Below are positions 34,535-43,916 of a stretch of 64,000 nucleotides of DNA, in pieces. Each line of letters opens with the position of its first letter. The stretch's first letter is position 1. The DNA is from PALSA-968 sp964387075 (GTDB taxonomy: Bacteria > Bacteroidota > Bacteroidia > B-17B0 > Aurantibacillaceae): the NCBI GenBank assembly GCA_964387075.1, contig CAYLVB010000009.1, positions 62,001 to 126,000 of the forward strand. Reading direction: 5' to 3'. The notes below the pieces were generated by a model. That model was given only the letters and a program-made list of their open reading frames with translations. It was not told the origin of the DNA and did no database searches. The translations under genes were made by a program, and so were the position numbers.

Positions 34535-35356
34535 ATGTCGCTTTACATCGCATCTCTCAATTCAGGCAGCAATGGCAATTGCTATTACGTGGGTAATGAT
34601 CACGAAGCCGTCCTGGTAGATGTAGGCATTTCCTGTCGCGAAGTGGAAAAACGCATGAAGCGGGCAGGACTACAAATGGAAAAAGTAAAGGCCCTTTTCA
34701 TTTCGCACGAGCATACCGATCACATCAGCGGACTGGAAGTTACCTCAAGAAAATTCAACCTTCCGGTGTATATTACCAAAGCCACTTTACAGAACAGCAG
34801 GCTGCAACTGAAAGAAGAGCTTGTTCATTCATTTGTGCCATACCAGGAAATAAGTTATGGGAAATTAACGGTTACTCCATTTCCCAAAGAGCACGACGCA
34901 GCCGATCCTTACAGTTTTGTGGTGGCTTGCAACGGAATAAAAGTAGGCGTGCTTACTGATATCGGTTCTAACTGCGAACATGTCATAAAGAATTTCAGCG
35001 AATGCCACGCGGCTTTCCTCGAGGCTAATTACGATGAAGAAATGCTGGAGAACGGCGGGTATCCTTTCTTTCTCAAGAAAAGGATAAGGAGTGAGAAAGG
35101 GCATTTGTCGAACGACCAATCCCTGGAGCTTTTCCTGAAACACCGCCACGAAAAACTGAGCCATTTACTTTTAACGCATCTTTCTAAGAACAATAATTCA
35201 CCCAAGCTTGTACAGGATCTGTTTGAAAAACACGCCGGGCAAACTTATGTAACAGTGGCCTCGCGCTACAAAGAGAGCGAGGTTTATCACATTCATGCAA
35301 ATTCCCTTATCGACTCACAAAAGAAAGTGCAAAGCGCGCAGATGAGCCTTTTCTAA
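34535..35356 (+). CDS. MBL-fold metallohydrolase (YycJ/WalJ-like)
   Basis: 273 residues from the ATG at 34535. The open frame extends back to 34394, but those codons overlap the porin gene and do not resemble the family, whereas MSLYIASLNSGSNGNCYYV is the typical start. Metal-binding signature SHEHTDHISGLE lies at about 59-70, and further His/Asp ligands in PKEHDA and LTDIGSNCE. YycJ/WalJ-type enzymes are cytoplasmic and have been linked to nuclease activity and cell-wall or DNA-repair coordination; their exact substrate is debated. The gene may be read through from the porin operon 66 bp upstream. Confidence 0.88.
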   Translation: MSLYIASLNSGSNGNCYYVGNDHEAVLVDVGISCREVEKRMKRAGLQMEKVKALFISHEHTDHISGLEVTSRKFNLPVYITKATLQNSRLQLKEELVHSFVPYQEISYGKLTVTPFPKEHDAADPYSFVVACNGIKVGVLTDIGSNCEHVIKNFSECHAAFLEANYDEEMLENGGYPFFLKKRIRSEKGHLSNDQSLELFLKHRHEKLSHLLLTHLSKNNNSPKLVQDLFEKHAGQTYVTVASRYKESEVYHIHANSLIDSQKKVQSAQMSLF

Positions 35357-35423
35357 ATCCCTTTTACAGCTATTGTAAACCATTACTTATCGATTTAAGC
35401 TCCATTTTGACCCTGGGAGGCGG

Positions 35424-35431
35424 TATTTTTG
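35424..35431 (+). promoter_or_regulatory. Exact -7 element before the DUF1328 gene
   Basis: TATTTTTG matches TAnnTTTG and lies 19 bases before the ATG at 35451. A TTTTG at 35405-35409 is the nearest upstream element, though the spacing (14) is short. Confidence 0.5.
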
Positions 35432-35450
35432 ATTAACTAAAATCAACGTT

Positions 35451-35618
35451 ATGTTAAAATGGTCAGCCGTTTTTTTCCTTATCGCGATAGTTGCCGCGGT
35501 ATTTGGATTCACAGGTATCTCTGAAGGAGCCGCTGCGGTGGCAAAAGTATTGTTCGCCATCTTCCTGGGCTTATTTATCATAGCCCTTTTATTGGGGCTC
35601 ACGATATTTAAGAAATAG
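35451..35618 (+). CDS. DUF1328/YtjA-like small membrane protein
   Basis: 55 residues, reading MLKWSAVFFLIAIVAAVFGF, then TGISEGAAAVAKVLF and a second hydrophobic helix ending LGLTIFKK. This matches the DUF1328 (YtjA) family of two-helix membrane proteins of 50-60 residues. The exact TAnnTTTG box upstream supports it. Many members respond to envelope or general stress, but no molecular role is known. It lies between the MBL hydrolase and, convergent to it, the peroxidase operon, with 7 bp between stop codons. Confidence 0.85.
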   Translation: MLKWSAVFFLIAIVAAVFGFTGISEGAAAVAKVLFAIFLGLFIIALLLGLTIFKK

Positions 35619-35625
35619 GTGCCTC

Positions 35626-36738
35626 CTATTTTTTGAAGGGATCAGAGAATTTTGGATCGTTCACTAAAGAACGATCCGTCATTGCTTTTAGAAAAGCAAC
35701 AAGACATTTTTTGTCGCGTTCGTTAAGATCCAGCCGCTTGGGCTCCTCCAGGAATTGATACGTTACCGGGTCATACTTACGCAGCTGTTGGCTTAGGTTT
35801 GGGCTATACTTTACACCCGAATTATAATGCTCTATCACTTCTTCGAGTGTGTTATAACGTCCATCGTGCATATAGGGTGCCGTCAATTCCACGTTGCGTA
35901 AGGAAGGGATCTTGAATTTCCCGTCCTGCGAAGGATCATTGAGGTAAGCGCCCATACCTTTATCGGCATATACTTCGTCGAGCCCAATATTTTCAAATCC
36001 CTCGTCGTTGCCTCCTCTCAGGTTGGTACCGCTGTGACAGCCCAGGCAGCCGGAAGAAGTAAATACAGCAGCTCCTCTTTCCTCATCAGGTGTAAGAACG
36101 CCGTGTTTAAAATCATTCCACCCGCCTGCCGTTAATATCTCTGACTTATCCACGTTAGAATTGTTCACCCTCATAGAATAAATAAAATTTGCCATGGCAA
36201 TACCCATTCTTTCTTTGTTTATCTCTTCAGAACCAAAAGCCTCCATGAACAGCCGCGGATAATAGGAGGTAGCGCCCAGTTTTTTAACAAGCAGTTCTGT
36301 ATTATCAAGACCCATTTCCACTTGGTGCCTGATAGGCTGAAGCACCATGTCTTCCAGTCTTTTGGTCCGGTGGTCCCAGAAAAACCCTTTAGCGTCGATC
36401 GCGTTAATGATAGGCATGGAATTCCTTCCGGTAAGACCTCCATTAAAACCTGTACTCAAAGCTACATTATCTGAAAAGGCCAATTCCTGTTTATGGCAGG
36501 AACCGCATGAGACCTTATTGTTGGAGGAAAGTCGCACATCGTAAAAAAGCAAACGACCCAGGCGCGCGGCCTCGTTCGAGATGGGGTGCCCTGCAACACT
36601 GTCAGCTCCGCCGGCTAATTTGTAATTATATGAATAATTGATCTCAGGCTCTGTTTCTTTAATTTCTGCATCTTGCTTTTTACAGGATAGCAGCAACAGC
36701 AGGCAACACGGCAACAGGAAAGTGAAATGTTTTTTCAT
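35626..36738 (-). CDS. Cytochrome c peroxidase/MauG-family di-haem lipoprotein
   Basis: 370 residues. Lipoprotein signal with lipobox LLSC (Cys19). First haem site CGSCH (C78, C81, H82) after LLFYDVRLSSNN; second CLGCH near residue 230. Family landmarks such as RNSMPIINA, FFWDHR, EMG and MHDGRYNTLEEVIEHYN are all present, so it looks complete and active. It should face the periplasm or cell surface and reduce peroxide or oxidise an unknown substrate. It is the last gene of a three-gene operon (lipoprotein, barrel protein, peroxidase), starting 9 bp after the previous stop. This is the third di-haem protein of this broad family in the window. Confidence 0.92.
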   Translation of the reverse strand: MKKHFTFLLPCCLLLLLSCKKQDAEIKETEPEINYSYNYKLAGGADSVAGHPISNEAARLGRLLFYDVRLSSNNKVSCGSCHKQELAFSDNVALSTGFNGGLTGRNSMPIINAIDAKGFFWDHRTKRLEDMVLQPIRHQVEMGLDNTELLVKKLGATSYYPRLFMEAFGSEEINKERMGIAMANFIYSMRVNNSNVDKSEILTAGGWNDFKHGVLTPDEERGAAVFTSSGCLGCHSGTNLRGGNDEGFENIGLDEVYADKGMGAYLNDPSQDGKFKIPSLRNVELTAPYMHDGRYNTLEEVIEHYNSGVKYSPNLSQQLRKYDPVTYQFLEEPKRLDLNERDKKCLVAFLKAMTDRSLVNDPKFSDPFKK

Positions 36739-36747
36739 GAGAATGGT

Positions 36748-37416
36748 TTAAAATGAATACGACAAAAAGATATGAAGCGGGTTGTAAAAAAGTACAGAAA
36801 AGGTCCTTGCCTCCTTATTGGCCGAATTCTCTTCCGGAAAAAGACTGTAACGCGTGCCGCTTTCATAAAATATGAGTTTTACGGGAATCAGGTATTCCGC
36901 GAAGAGGGATATGCGTTTTCCCACCTTGTAATTGAACAAAATACCCGGCGCACAGCCAATATGTTTAGAATGAGCGTAATTCTCTACTTCATCCACACTG
37001 GTCACAAAAGTGACCGAGCTGTCTACATAGGCTCCAATAAAATTCAAGCCATAACCTACACTAAAATTGCGGCCCACATTTTTGGTAAGGTACGCTCCCA
37101 GTGAAGCGCTCGAAAAAAAATTATTTGCTATGGTCTTCTCTTTTGTTTTAAGGTCGGTGGTCACCTGCTGATCGTTCCACCCGTTCACGCCCGCACGGAT
37201 GAAAAAGCGCTTGAAATTGCGGCTATAATAAAGGAATGAGCTATTAAGATCGGGAACCGGGTTTGGCCGGACGAGTTTTTCCAGCAAGGAAGTTACATTC
37301 ACCGAAAGCGTGTTCTTACACCTGTACTTTTTTAATGAGTCGGACGCTACCTGGCCTTGCACTATTAAGCACAACAGCATTAAGCAAATGGATACGCCTA
37401 TACCTTTCCGCTTCAT
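36748..37416 (-). CDS. Predicted outer-membrane beta-barrel protein
   Basis: 222 residues. Signal peptide (cut after VQGQ, about residue 22), then alternating hydrophobic strands with aromatic girdle residues and a C-terminal HIFLSYSF ending in phenylalanine, typical of small outer-membrane barrels. No specific family is recognised. Its start overlaps the stop of the upstream beta-propeller lipoprotein gene by four bases (ATGA), and the peroxidase gene follows 9 bp after its stop. The cluster suggests it supports the peroxidase or the lipoprotein at the outer membrane, which is inference. Confidence 0.7.
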   Translation of the reverse strand: MKRKGIGVSICLMLLCLIVQGQVASDSLKKYRCKNTLSVNVTSLLEKLVRPNPVPDLNSSFLYYSRNFKRFFIRAGVNGWNDQQVTTDLKTKEKTIANNFFSSASLGAYLTKNVGRNFSVGYGLNFIGAYVDSSVTFVTSVDEVENYAHSKHIGCAPGILFNYKVGKRISLFAEYLIPVKLIFYESGTRYSLFPEENSANKEARTFSVLFYNPLHIFLSYSF

Positions 37417-38750
37417 TCGATCCTGTTTATAAATATATTTACCCTGCCATTCGATGTATTGCAGGAGATCAGCGAATCACCATCGCAAAAATCGATCTGG
37501 CCAGAACTGGTTGACATCCCATTGGGGCTTTTCAGGACCTTTTCGTTCATGAACCCCGGAACCCGGAATAGCGCCAGATAATAAGCATTCGCGGGGTTAT
37601 ACTGTTTAACCACAGCATGCTTTCCATCAGATGCAAATTGCACAAATGGATCAGGGTGAATATTGGTCTTAACATTATAAATTTTATGCTCTGGCACCGA
37701 GTATATATCCCCATTACGATTACAGGAAATATAGTTACCACAGGGCGAGATCACGATCCTGCTATAATCGGCATAGGTGAGCGTATCTTTATTTAACTCC
37801 GGGATATCCAGGTGGGCGCTATCGGCCGGAAGGCCGTTGATCAGGTTATAATAGAAAATGTAACTTTTGTTGACATAATACCCCGACTGATTATGCGTGT
37901 ACTGGGTATGGTACTTTACGTAGATCCTGTCCAGATCCCTGCCGAAAAAAAGATTAGCCGCTTGTTTACCGCTTTTGAAAGGAATTGCCTTTTCCGAAAC
38001 AAAGGAAAGGGAATTCAGGTCATAGGTTTTTATGGTATACCCGTAACTTAATGTATATAACCGCTCATCCTTTACACAAAATTCCCGCATGCCCGGATAA
38101 ATGGTCATGCCATATTTGACCTCCAATGTCCTTGCATCATAGCACGCTATAAAGGTGTTATGACCAATGAAAAGCTCGGGCTTACCATTGTTCACCACAG
38201 GATATAAGGACATGCCGTTATAATTTGTTGGGATATTTTTTACGCTCAGGACCTTACGCTCATGGTAATCAATTACGCACACCTCGTAAGAGCTGTATAT
38301 ATATAGCAGGTTCTGGGAAGGAAAAGCTATCATTGACGAGCCCGAGAATTGAGAGGGTATAGGGATCGAAGTAGCATTAATCGATATGGATTGCTCGTCG
38401 GAGACCTGGAACCGATCCTTAAAATTCACGACCACCTTATAGTAAACCATGCCCTCCGCCGAAAACGAAATGATACTGTCCTTCATGCCGGTAGACGAGC
38501 TTTCTCCAAAGGTCTTCAATAAGAGTGAGGCATCGATCGGGTGATTCAGAGAAGGGTCGGGTATGGAACGGGTGGAGCGGTATACCTGGATGTTCTTGAA
38601 CCCGTTGATCAATACCGGGTCCCATTTCAGGGTAATAATGTTATTTTCGAAGGTTGTTGTAACCCTGAACTTCGTCTCTTCAAACTTTTCCTTTCTGCAG
38701 GTTGAGAACACAAAAAGAACAGAAACGCAAAAAAGTATCCGATTGATCAT
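37413..38750 (-). CDS. Lipoprotein with FnIII-like and beta-propeller domains
   Basis: 445 residues from the ATG at 38750, chosen because it gives a clean lipoprotein signal (MINRILFCVSVLFVFSTC, Cys18); an ATG 13 codons upstream would put a charged stretch in front. A fibronectin-III-like domain (about 25-125; TLKWDPVLINGFKNIQVYRS) is followed by a repetitive beta region (about 140-440) that reads like a WD40/YVTN propeller, with units such as LLYIYSSYEVCVIDYHERKVLSV and PCGNYISCNRNGDIYSV. No catalytic residues are evident. It is the first gene of the operon with the barrel protein and the di-haem peroxidase. Confidence 0.7.
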   Translation of the reverse strand: MINRILFCVSVLFVFSTCRKEKFEETKFRVTTTFENNIITLKWDPVLINGFKNIQVYRSTRSIPDPSLNHPIDASLLLKTFGESSSTGMKDSIISFSAEGMVYYKVVVNFKDRFQVSDEQSISINATSIPIPSQFSGSSMIAFPSQNLLYIYSSYEVCVIDYHERKVLSVKNIPTNYNGMSLYPVVNNGKPELFIGHNTFIACYDARTLEVKYGMTIYPGMREFCVKDERLYTLSYGYTIKTYDLNSLSFVSEKAIPFKSGKQAANLFFGRDLDRIYVKYHTQYTHNQSGYYVNKSYIFYYNLINGLPADSAHLDIPELNKDTLTYADYSRIVISPCGNYISCNRNGDIYSVPEHKIYNVKTNIHPDPFVQFASDGKHAVVKQYNPANAYYLALFRVPGFMNEKVLKSPNGMSTSSGQIDFCDGDSLISCNTSNGRVNIFINRIE

Positions 38751-38857
38751 GCACCCCGCTTTTATGCTAATACAAATATCTGTCTTCACACCCCACCTCC
38801 CCGCAATTATCGGGGAAACACAGGTTACGTGTTCTTAAAACACCAAAAAATAAAGTA

Positions 38858-38888
38858 TTGTGTAAGAATTGCAGGAATGCTACTTTTG
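38858..38888 (+). promoter_or_regulatory. Full promoter of the arginase-family gene, probably leaderless
   Basis: TTG (38858-38860), 20 bases, then TACTTTTG (38881-38888), exact consensus. The ATG at 38893 follows after four bases, so the transcript should begin at the start codon. It also rules out the earlier in-frame start at 38869, which lies upstream of the -7 box. Confidence 0.7.
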
Positions 38889-38892
38889 CCCC

Positions 38893-39939
38893 ATGACAAA
38901 AGCCGAGAAAATAAAGAACTTCAATCCCAACGATATAGGAAACACCAAAGCCGGCATGTTTGGCCTGCCGTTTACGCAGGACGAATGCCTGGTGCAATTA
39001 ATTCCCGTGCCCTGGGAGGTAACCGTAAGCTACGGCGGAGGAACCGCCAAAGGTCCGGCAGCTATTTTAGAAGCCTCCTACCAGGTGGATCTCTATGATC
39101 CTTTTGTTCCCAATGCCTGGAAAATGGGCATTTACATGGAAAAACCCGATAAGGGCCTTGCGGCGCTCAGCAAAAGACTTCGCGTAAAGGCAGAAAAATA
39201 TATCAGCGATCTGTCCAAAGGCAAAAAACCGGATCGTAAAATTACCGAAGCGATCCGTAAGGAATGTTTAAATATGAACAGCTGGGTGCATGTTACGGTA
39301 GGCGAGCAATTGGATAAAGGAAAAGTGGTAGGGCTTATTGGCGGCGACCACTCTACTCCCTTAGGGATGATACACGCCCTTGCCGAAAAACACAAAGACT
39401 TCGGTATTTTGCAAATTGACGCGCACGCCGATCTGCGCATTGCCTACGAAGGCTTTGAGTTCTCGCACGCTTCCATTATGTACAACGCGCTCAAGATAAA
39501 ACAGGTCAGCAAGCTGGTGCAGGTAGGCATACGTGATTACTGCGAAGAAGAAATGCAGGTAATGGCCGAGTCAAAAGGCCGTGTGCAAACGTATTACGAC
39601 CGCGACCTCAAGCAGGCCCAATACAATGGCGAGACCTGGAACGACCTCTGCGATAAGATCATTGCCAACCTTCCGGATAAAATTTACCTGAGCTTCGATA
39701 TTGACGGACTGGATCCGAAACTTTGTCCGAATACGGGCACTCCCGTTGCCGGGGGTTTTGAGGTTGAGCAGGTTTTGATGCTTCTGGAGAAAGTGGTAAA
39801 AAGCGGCAAAACCTTCATAGCCTTCGACCTGAATGAAGTTAGTCCCGGACCAAAAGGCGATGACTGGGATGCCAACGTGGCTGCACGACTTCTTTATCGC
39901 ATCGCTAATTTAGTGGCGCACTCACAGGGCCGCAAATAA
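38893..39939 (+). CDS. Arginase/agmatinase/formiminoglutamase family ureohydrolase
   Basis: 348 residues from the ATG at 38893. The manganese-site motifs of the family are present: GGDHSTPLG (about 155), DAHADLR (about 180) and SFDIDGLDP (about 270), so all main metal ligands are intact. Ureohydrolases split a guanidino or formimino group from substrates such as arginine, agmatine or formiminoglutamate in the cytoplasm. A start region with GNTKAGMFGLPFT and an insertion around 90-130 differ from classical arginase. The gene stands alone, so the substrate cannot be inferred from neighbours. Confidence 0.9.
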   Translation: MTKAEKIKNFNPNDIGNTKAGMFGLPFTQDECLVQLIPVPWEVTVSYGGGTAKGPAAILEASYQVDLYDPFVPNAWKMGIYMEKPDKGLAALSKRLRVKAEKYISDLSKGKKPDRKITEAIRKECLNMNSWVHVTVGEQLDKGKVVGLIGGDHSTPLGMIHALAEKHKDFGILQIDAHADLRIAYEGFEFSHASIMYNALKIKQVSKLVQVGIRDYCEEEMQVMAESKGRVQTYYDRDLKQAQYNGETWNDLCDKIIANLPDKIYLSFDIDGLDPKLCPNTGTPVAGGFEVEQVLMLLEKVVKSGKTFIAFDLNEVSPGPKGDDWDANVAARLLYRIANLVAHSQGRK

Positions 39940-39983
39940 GTAGGAAAACTTAGGATTTTTGCTTAAATTCGTTAAAGGAATTT

Positions 39984-42929
39984 ATGCGCGCCCGCTCTTT
40001 ATACGCTCTGTTTTTTGTTTCTGTTTTTTGGGGAAACCTTCTTTCCCAGTCCTATAATTTCAAGAACTACTCGGTTGAGCACGGTCTCACTTACATACAC
40101 ATCTACGATATTTTCCAGGATGACAAAGGGAATTTGTGGACAGGAGGATATGGGGGCTTGAGCAGTTTCGACGGTTTACGCTTTACAGGTTATAGTCCGC
40201 GCAATGGTTTGGTACATTATTCGGTGCAGGCCATTACCCAGGATGATAAAAAGAACATGGTGATCGGTACCATTGAGGGACTGAGTGTTTTTGACGGAAA
40301 GAGATTCAAGAACTATACAAAGAAGGATGGCCTCAGTAACGAACACGTGAATACGCTGGCCTCCATTGGAAATAAAGTAGCCATTGGAACCGACGAAGGA
40401 CTTTTTTATTTGACCGGAAATAAGATCACAAAGGAAAAGAACCTTGATACATTGAAGATAAAAAGGCTCAAGAACTCCAATAAAACACTGGTGGGTATCA
40501 CCGATAAAAAATTGTTCAGCATTGGCGAAAAATTATTCCTGGTGCCTTTTTCCTTTATGCCGGGCTCGGATACCACGATCAATTGCTTTGAGTACGATCA
40601 TGACGGTGTGATCTGGCTGGGCACGAATAAAGGACTTTTTAAGATCATTCCATCCGCCGAAAAGAACGATCTGAAGATGACACTTGTGCCGGTCATTGAG
40701 AACACCGAGATCACCTGCATTTATTCCGACAAAAAGAGGTCTTTGTGGATCGGTACGCACGAAAAGCTTTACAATTACACAGGTACTTTAAAGCACTATG
40801 TATTATCGCAGGAATATAACGCCAATGATATTCTGAGCATCATTTCCGATTACGAGCAGAACATCTGGATAGGCACGCACAGCGGTCTTTTCAAATTCCG
40901 CGACGAAGGCTTTGTTTGTTATGATTTTGCCGATGGGTTGAAGAGCACCATGATCTATCCCATCGTACTGGATAAAAAGAACAACATCTGGTTTGGCACC
41001 GAGCGCGGAGGCTTATACAAATTTGACGGCACTACTTTTAACAATTACAGCACACATAACGGCTTGCCTGGAATAACCGTGCGCGGTTTGGCGTTTGACA
41101 CAATTGGAAGACTGTGGACCGCTACAGAAAAAGGTTTGTGCGTGAAACAGGGTGAGCGCTATCTAAAAGTGCCCGGCCTGCAAGACATATTCATACAATC
41201 GATCTACCTCGATAAATTGCAGCGTTTGTGGGTGGGGCGTACCGATGGTGTTAGCTTGATAGAAAACATTTATTCTTCCACGCCCAAAGTTACTTTCTTG
41301 CAACTTCCCACCGCTGTAAAGGCAACCGATCACCTCATCGCGTCTTTTTGCGGGGATGAAAAAGGGAATGTGTGGATGGCCTCTTTCATCAGCGGGGTTT
41401 ATATGTATAATAACAAGGAGATCGTGAATGTGACCCAGGCCTACGGCCTCACAACACGCTCTGTTTCTGATATCGTGATGGCGAAAGATCGTACGCTTTA
41501 TATTGGAACGTTGGATGGAATTTACCTCGTGAATCCCGAGACCATGTTCCGCGAGAAGATCAGCGAAGAGGATGGCTTGAACTCTAACCTGGTGTATTCG
41601 CTTTTGCTGACGGATGATGATAAAACTTTGTGGGCGGGAACCAACCAGGGAGCGAACAAGATCGAGCTGCAGAATTATTTTACGAACCGCGCTTTGAAGA
41701 TACTTTCTTTTGGTAAGACCGAAGGATTTAAAGGTGTAGAGTGTAATACCGGGGGGCTACGGCGCGACAGCAGCGGCACTTTTTGGTTTGGTACCGTGAA
41801 CGGGATCATTAAACACACGCCCGGCAAGTATACGGCCAACACGGTAGAGCCGAAGATCTCCTTCACCAATTTTAAATTATTCTATGCGGATACATTCCTG
41901 CCGCAAAAAGCGGTGCTACCGGCTTCACTCAACAATATTACGTTCCAGTATTCAGGTATTTGTTTGACCAATCCTGAGAAAGTGCGCTACGTACACAAGC
42001 TGGAGGGCTTTGATAAGAACTGGAGCCCGGAGACCAACCAGAACTTCGTTACTTACTCGAACTTACCTGCGGGGAAATACACCTTTAAGGTGCGTTGCTG
42101 CAATAACCAGGGAATCTGGAACAGCGAACCTCTCTCCTTCTCTTTCACGGTAACGCCACCTATCTGGCAGCGCTGGTGGTTCATTGCCTGCGAACTTTTG
42201 TTCATGGGCGCCATCATCTTCCTGGTCTTCCGCATTCGTTTGAATCAATTAAGAAAGGAACAGGAACGCGAGAGTCGCACGCAGATCGAGATCTCAAAGA
42301 ACGAATTAAAGGCCCTGCGCGCGCAGATGAACCCGCACTTCCTGTTTAATTCATTAAACTCTATCCAGCAGTTCATCCTCAATAACAAGGATGAGGAAGC
42401 TGTGTTCTACCTCAACCGTTTCGCGCGTTTGATGCGGATGATCCTGAACAATTCTGAAAAGCAAACCGTGACGCTGAGCGAAGAAGTGAATGCCCTGAAG
42501 ATCTATATAGAGCTGGAAAAAATGCGTTTCAGCGGCAAGTTCGATTTTGAGATCAAGCCCGAGGAGAACATCAATATGGATTATGAAGAGATACCTACCA
42601 TGCTGCTGCAGCCTTATGTAGAGAACGCCATTTTGCATGGCTTGGTGCCGGCGCAGGGAAAAGGGATGTTGAGCATTCGCTTCTACATCAAGGATAATTT
42701 CCTGCACGCTGTTATTGAAGATAACGGCATCGGGCGCAGGAAGTCGGCCGAGATCAGTAAGGAATCGCGCAAGAGCCACGCCTCTATGGGGATGAAGATA
42801 ACCCGCGACCGATTGAAGCTTTTAGGTGATGTGCAGGGAACCACCTACACGTCTCACATTGCCGACCTTGTTGACGAACAGGGAAATGGCATAGGAACCC
42901 GGGTAGAAATTACCTGGCCCCTTTTATAA
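39984..42929 (+). CDS. Two-component propeller/Y_Y_Y sensor with LytS-type histidine kinase
   Basis: 981 residues. Signal peptide (1-22), then about 14 short propeller blades (IFQDDKGNLWTGGYGGLSSFDG type; 30-640) forming a periplasmic double propeller. A Y_Y_Y domain (about 665-725) and one transmembrane helix (about 732-752) follow. The cytoplasmic kinase is of the His_kinase (LytS/YehU) type: RAQMNPHFLFNSLNSIQQFI, with phospho-acceptor H785, and an ATPase region with QPYVENAILHGL. Such sensors usually pair with LytTR regulators, and one starts 29 bp downstream. It lacks the fused AraC/receiver part of hybrid two-component systems. The ligand is unknown. Confidence 0.93.
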   Translation: MRARSLYALFFVSVFWGNLLSQSYNFKNYSVEHGLTYIHIYDIFQDDKGNLWTGGYGGLSSFDGLRFTGYSPRNGLVHYSVQAITQDDKKNMVIGTIEGLSVFDGKRFKNYTKKDGLSNEHVNTLASIGNKVAIGTDEGLFYLTGNKITKEKNLDTLKIKRLKNSNKTLVGITDKKLFSIGEKLFLVPFSFMPGSDTTINCFEYDHDGVIWLGTNKGLFKIIPSAEKNDLKMTLVPVIENTEITCIYSDKKRSLWIGTHEKLYNYTGTLKHYVLSQEYNANDILSIISDYEQNIWIGTHSGLFKFRDEGFVCYDFADGLKSTMIYPIVLDKKNNIWFGTERGGLYKFDGTTFNNYSTHNGLPGITVRGLAFDTIGRLWTATEKGLCVKQGERYLKVPGLQDIFIQSIYLDKLQRLWVGRTDGVSLIENIYSSTPKVTFLQLPTAVKATDHLIASFCGDEKGNVWMASFISGVYMYNNKEIVNVTQAYGLTTRSVSDIVMAKDRTLYIGTLDGIYLVNPETMFREKISEEDGLNSNLVYSLLLTDDDKTLWAGTNQGANKIELQNYFTNRALKILSFGKTEGFKGVECNTGGLRRDSSGTFWFGTVNGIIKHTPGKYTANTVEPKISFTNFKLFYADTFLPQKAVLPASLNNITFQYSGICLTNPEKVRYVHKLEGFDKNWSPETNQNFVTYSNLPAGKYTFKVRCCNNQGIWNSEPLSFSFTVTPPIWQRWWFIACELLFMGAIIFLVFRIRLNQLRKEQERESRTQIEISKNELKALRAQMNPHFLFNSLNSIQQFILNNKDEEAVFYLNRFARLMRMILNNSEKQTVTLSEEVNALKIYIELEKMRFSGKFDFEIKPEENINMDYEEIPTMLLQPYVENAILHGLVPAQGKGMLSIRFYIKDNFLHAVIEDNGIGRRKSAEISKESRKSHASMGMKITRDRLKLLGDVQGTTYTSHIADLVDEQGNGIGTRVEITWPLL

Positions 42930-42958
42930 AATAATTTGTACTTTAACCGCAGGAAATC

Positions 42959-43708
42959 ATGTTAAAAGCAGTCATAGTAGAAGACGAGAACAAGAGCCGG
43001 GAGCTTTTGCAATCGCTGGTAACCAAACATTGCACCGGAGTGGAAGTAATTGCCACCGCGGGTAATGTACAGGAAGGCGTTGAAGCTATTTCTAAAAACA
43101 AGCCCGATCTTATTTTCCTTGACATCAGTATGCCTGATGGAACTGGCTTCGACCTGCTGGAGAAAATTTCGCCCGTAAAATCGGACATCATTTTTACCAC
43201 GGCTACCGACAAGTACGCGATCAGGGCCATTAAGTATTCTGCTTTAGATTATCTATTGAAGCCCATCGATACCGAAGAGCTAAAGAATGCCGTGAACAAA
43301 CTGCTCGACAAAAAGTCGAAAGGCAATACGGTAGAGAACCTGGCGCATCTTTTACAGAACTTAAAACAGGGCAACGATTCTTACCAGAAGATCACCCTGC
43401 CTACCACTAACGCTTACGAGATCATTTACGTGAAAGACATCATCCGTTGTGAGGCCGATGGAAGTTATACCGCCTTTTATCTCACCGAAAAAAGAAAGCT
43501 CCTTGCTTCTGCCAGTTTAAAACATTACGAAGATCTTTTGCCTCCCAACCAGTTCTTACGTATACACCACCACAACCTCATCAATATCAGCCATGTAATT
43601 CGTTACCTGAAAACCGATGGCGGTTACGCCGTGATGAGCGATGGCTCCCAACTTGAGATCTCGCGCCGCAAAAAAGAGGATTTCCTGGCGATGCTGAATA
43701 AGATCTAG
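42959..43708 (+). CDS. LytTR-family response regulator
   Basis: 249 residues. Receiver domain 1-120 with acidic pocket E8/D9, phospho-acceptor D55 (LIFLDISMPDG), Thr in TTATDKYA and Lys in YLLKPID. A linker precedes the LytTR DNA-binding domain (about 145-245) with FLRIHHHNLINISHV and SDGSQLEISRRKK. It is the evident partner of the propeller kinase just upstream. No extra domain. A strong terminator lies downstream at 43862-43898. Confidence 0.93.
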   Translation: MLKAVIVEDENKSRELLQSLVTKHCTGVEVIATAGNVQEGVEAISKNKPDLIFLDISMPDGTGFDLLEKISPVKSDIIFTTATDKYAIRAIKYSALDYLLKPIDTEELKNAVNKLLDKKSKGNTVENLAHLLQNLKQGNDSYQKITLPTTNAYEIIYVKDIIRCEADGSYTAFYLTEKRKLLASASLKHYEDLLPPNQFLRIHHHNLINISHVIRYLKTDGGYAVMSDGSQLEISRRKKEDFLAMLNKI

Positions 43709-43861
43709 GCGTTTAGCCCCGCCAGATATCGCCCAAAACCTGCCACTTGCCAAAGTGCGCCTACCACTTATTAGTTGGGTCTTTTAAAACGGCCTCTCCA
43801 AACGTAACTTTACCTCAGTTCTTTGTTGTAACATGTTTTTGTTTGGTTGCAAACTAAAATT

Positions 43862-43898
43862 AAAACCCCCACCGTGCAGGGACGTGTGGGGGTTTTTA
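43862..43898 (+). terminator. Rho-independent terminator after the LytTR regulator gene
   Basis: Stem AACCCCCAC/GTGGGGGTT (43864-43872 and 43886-43894) with a 13-base loop and a T tail. A-run on the other side means it could also serve the convergent STAS-like gene. Confidence 0.9.
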
Positions 43899-43916
43899 CA
43901 TTTTATACGGTATAGA

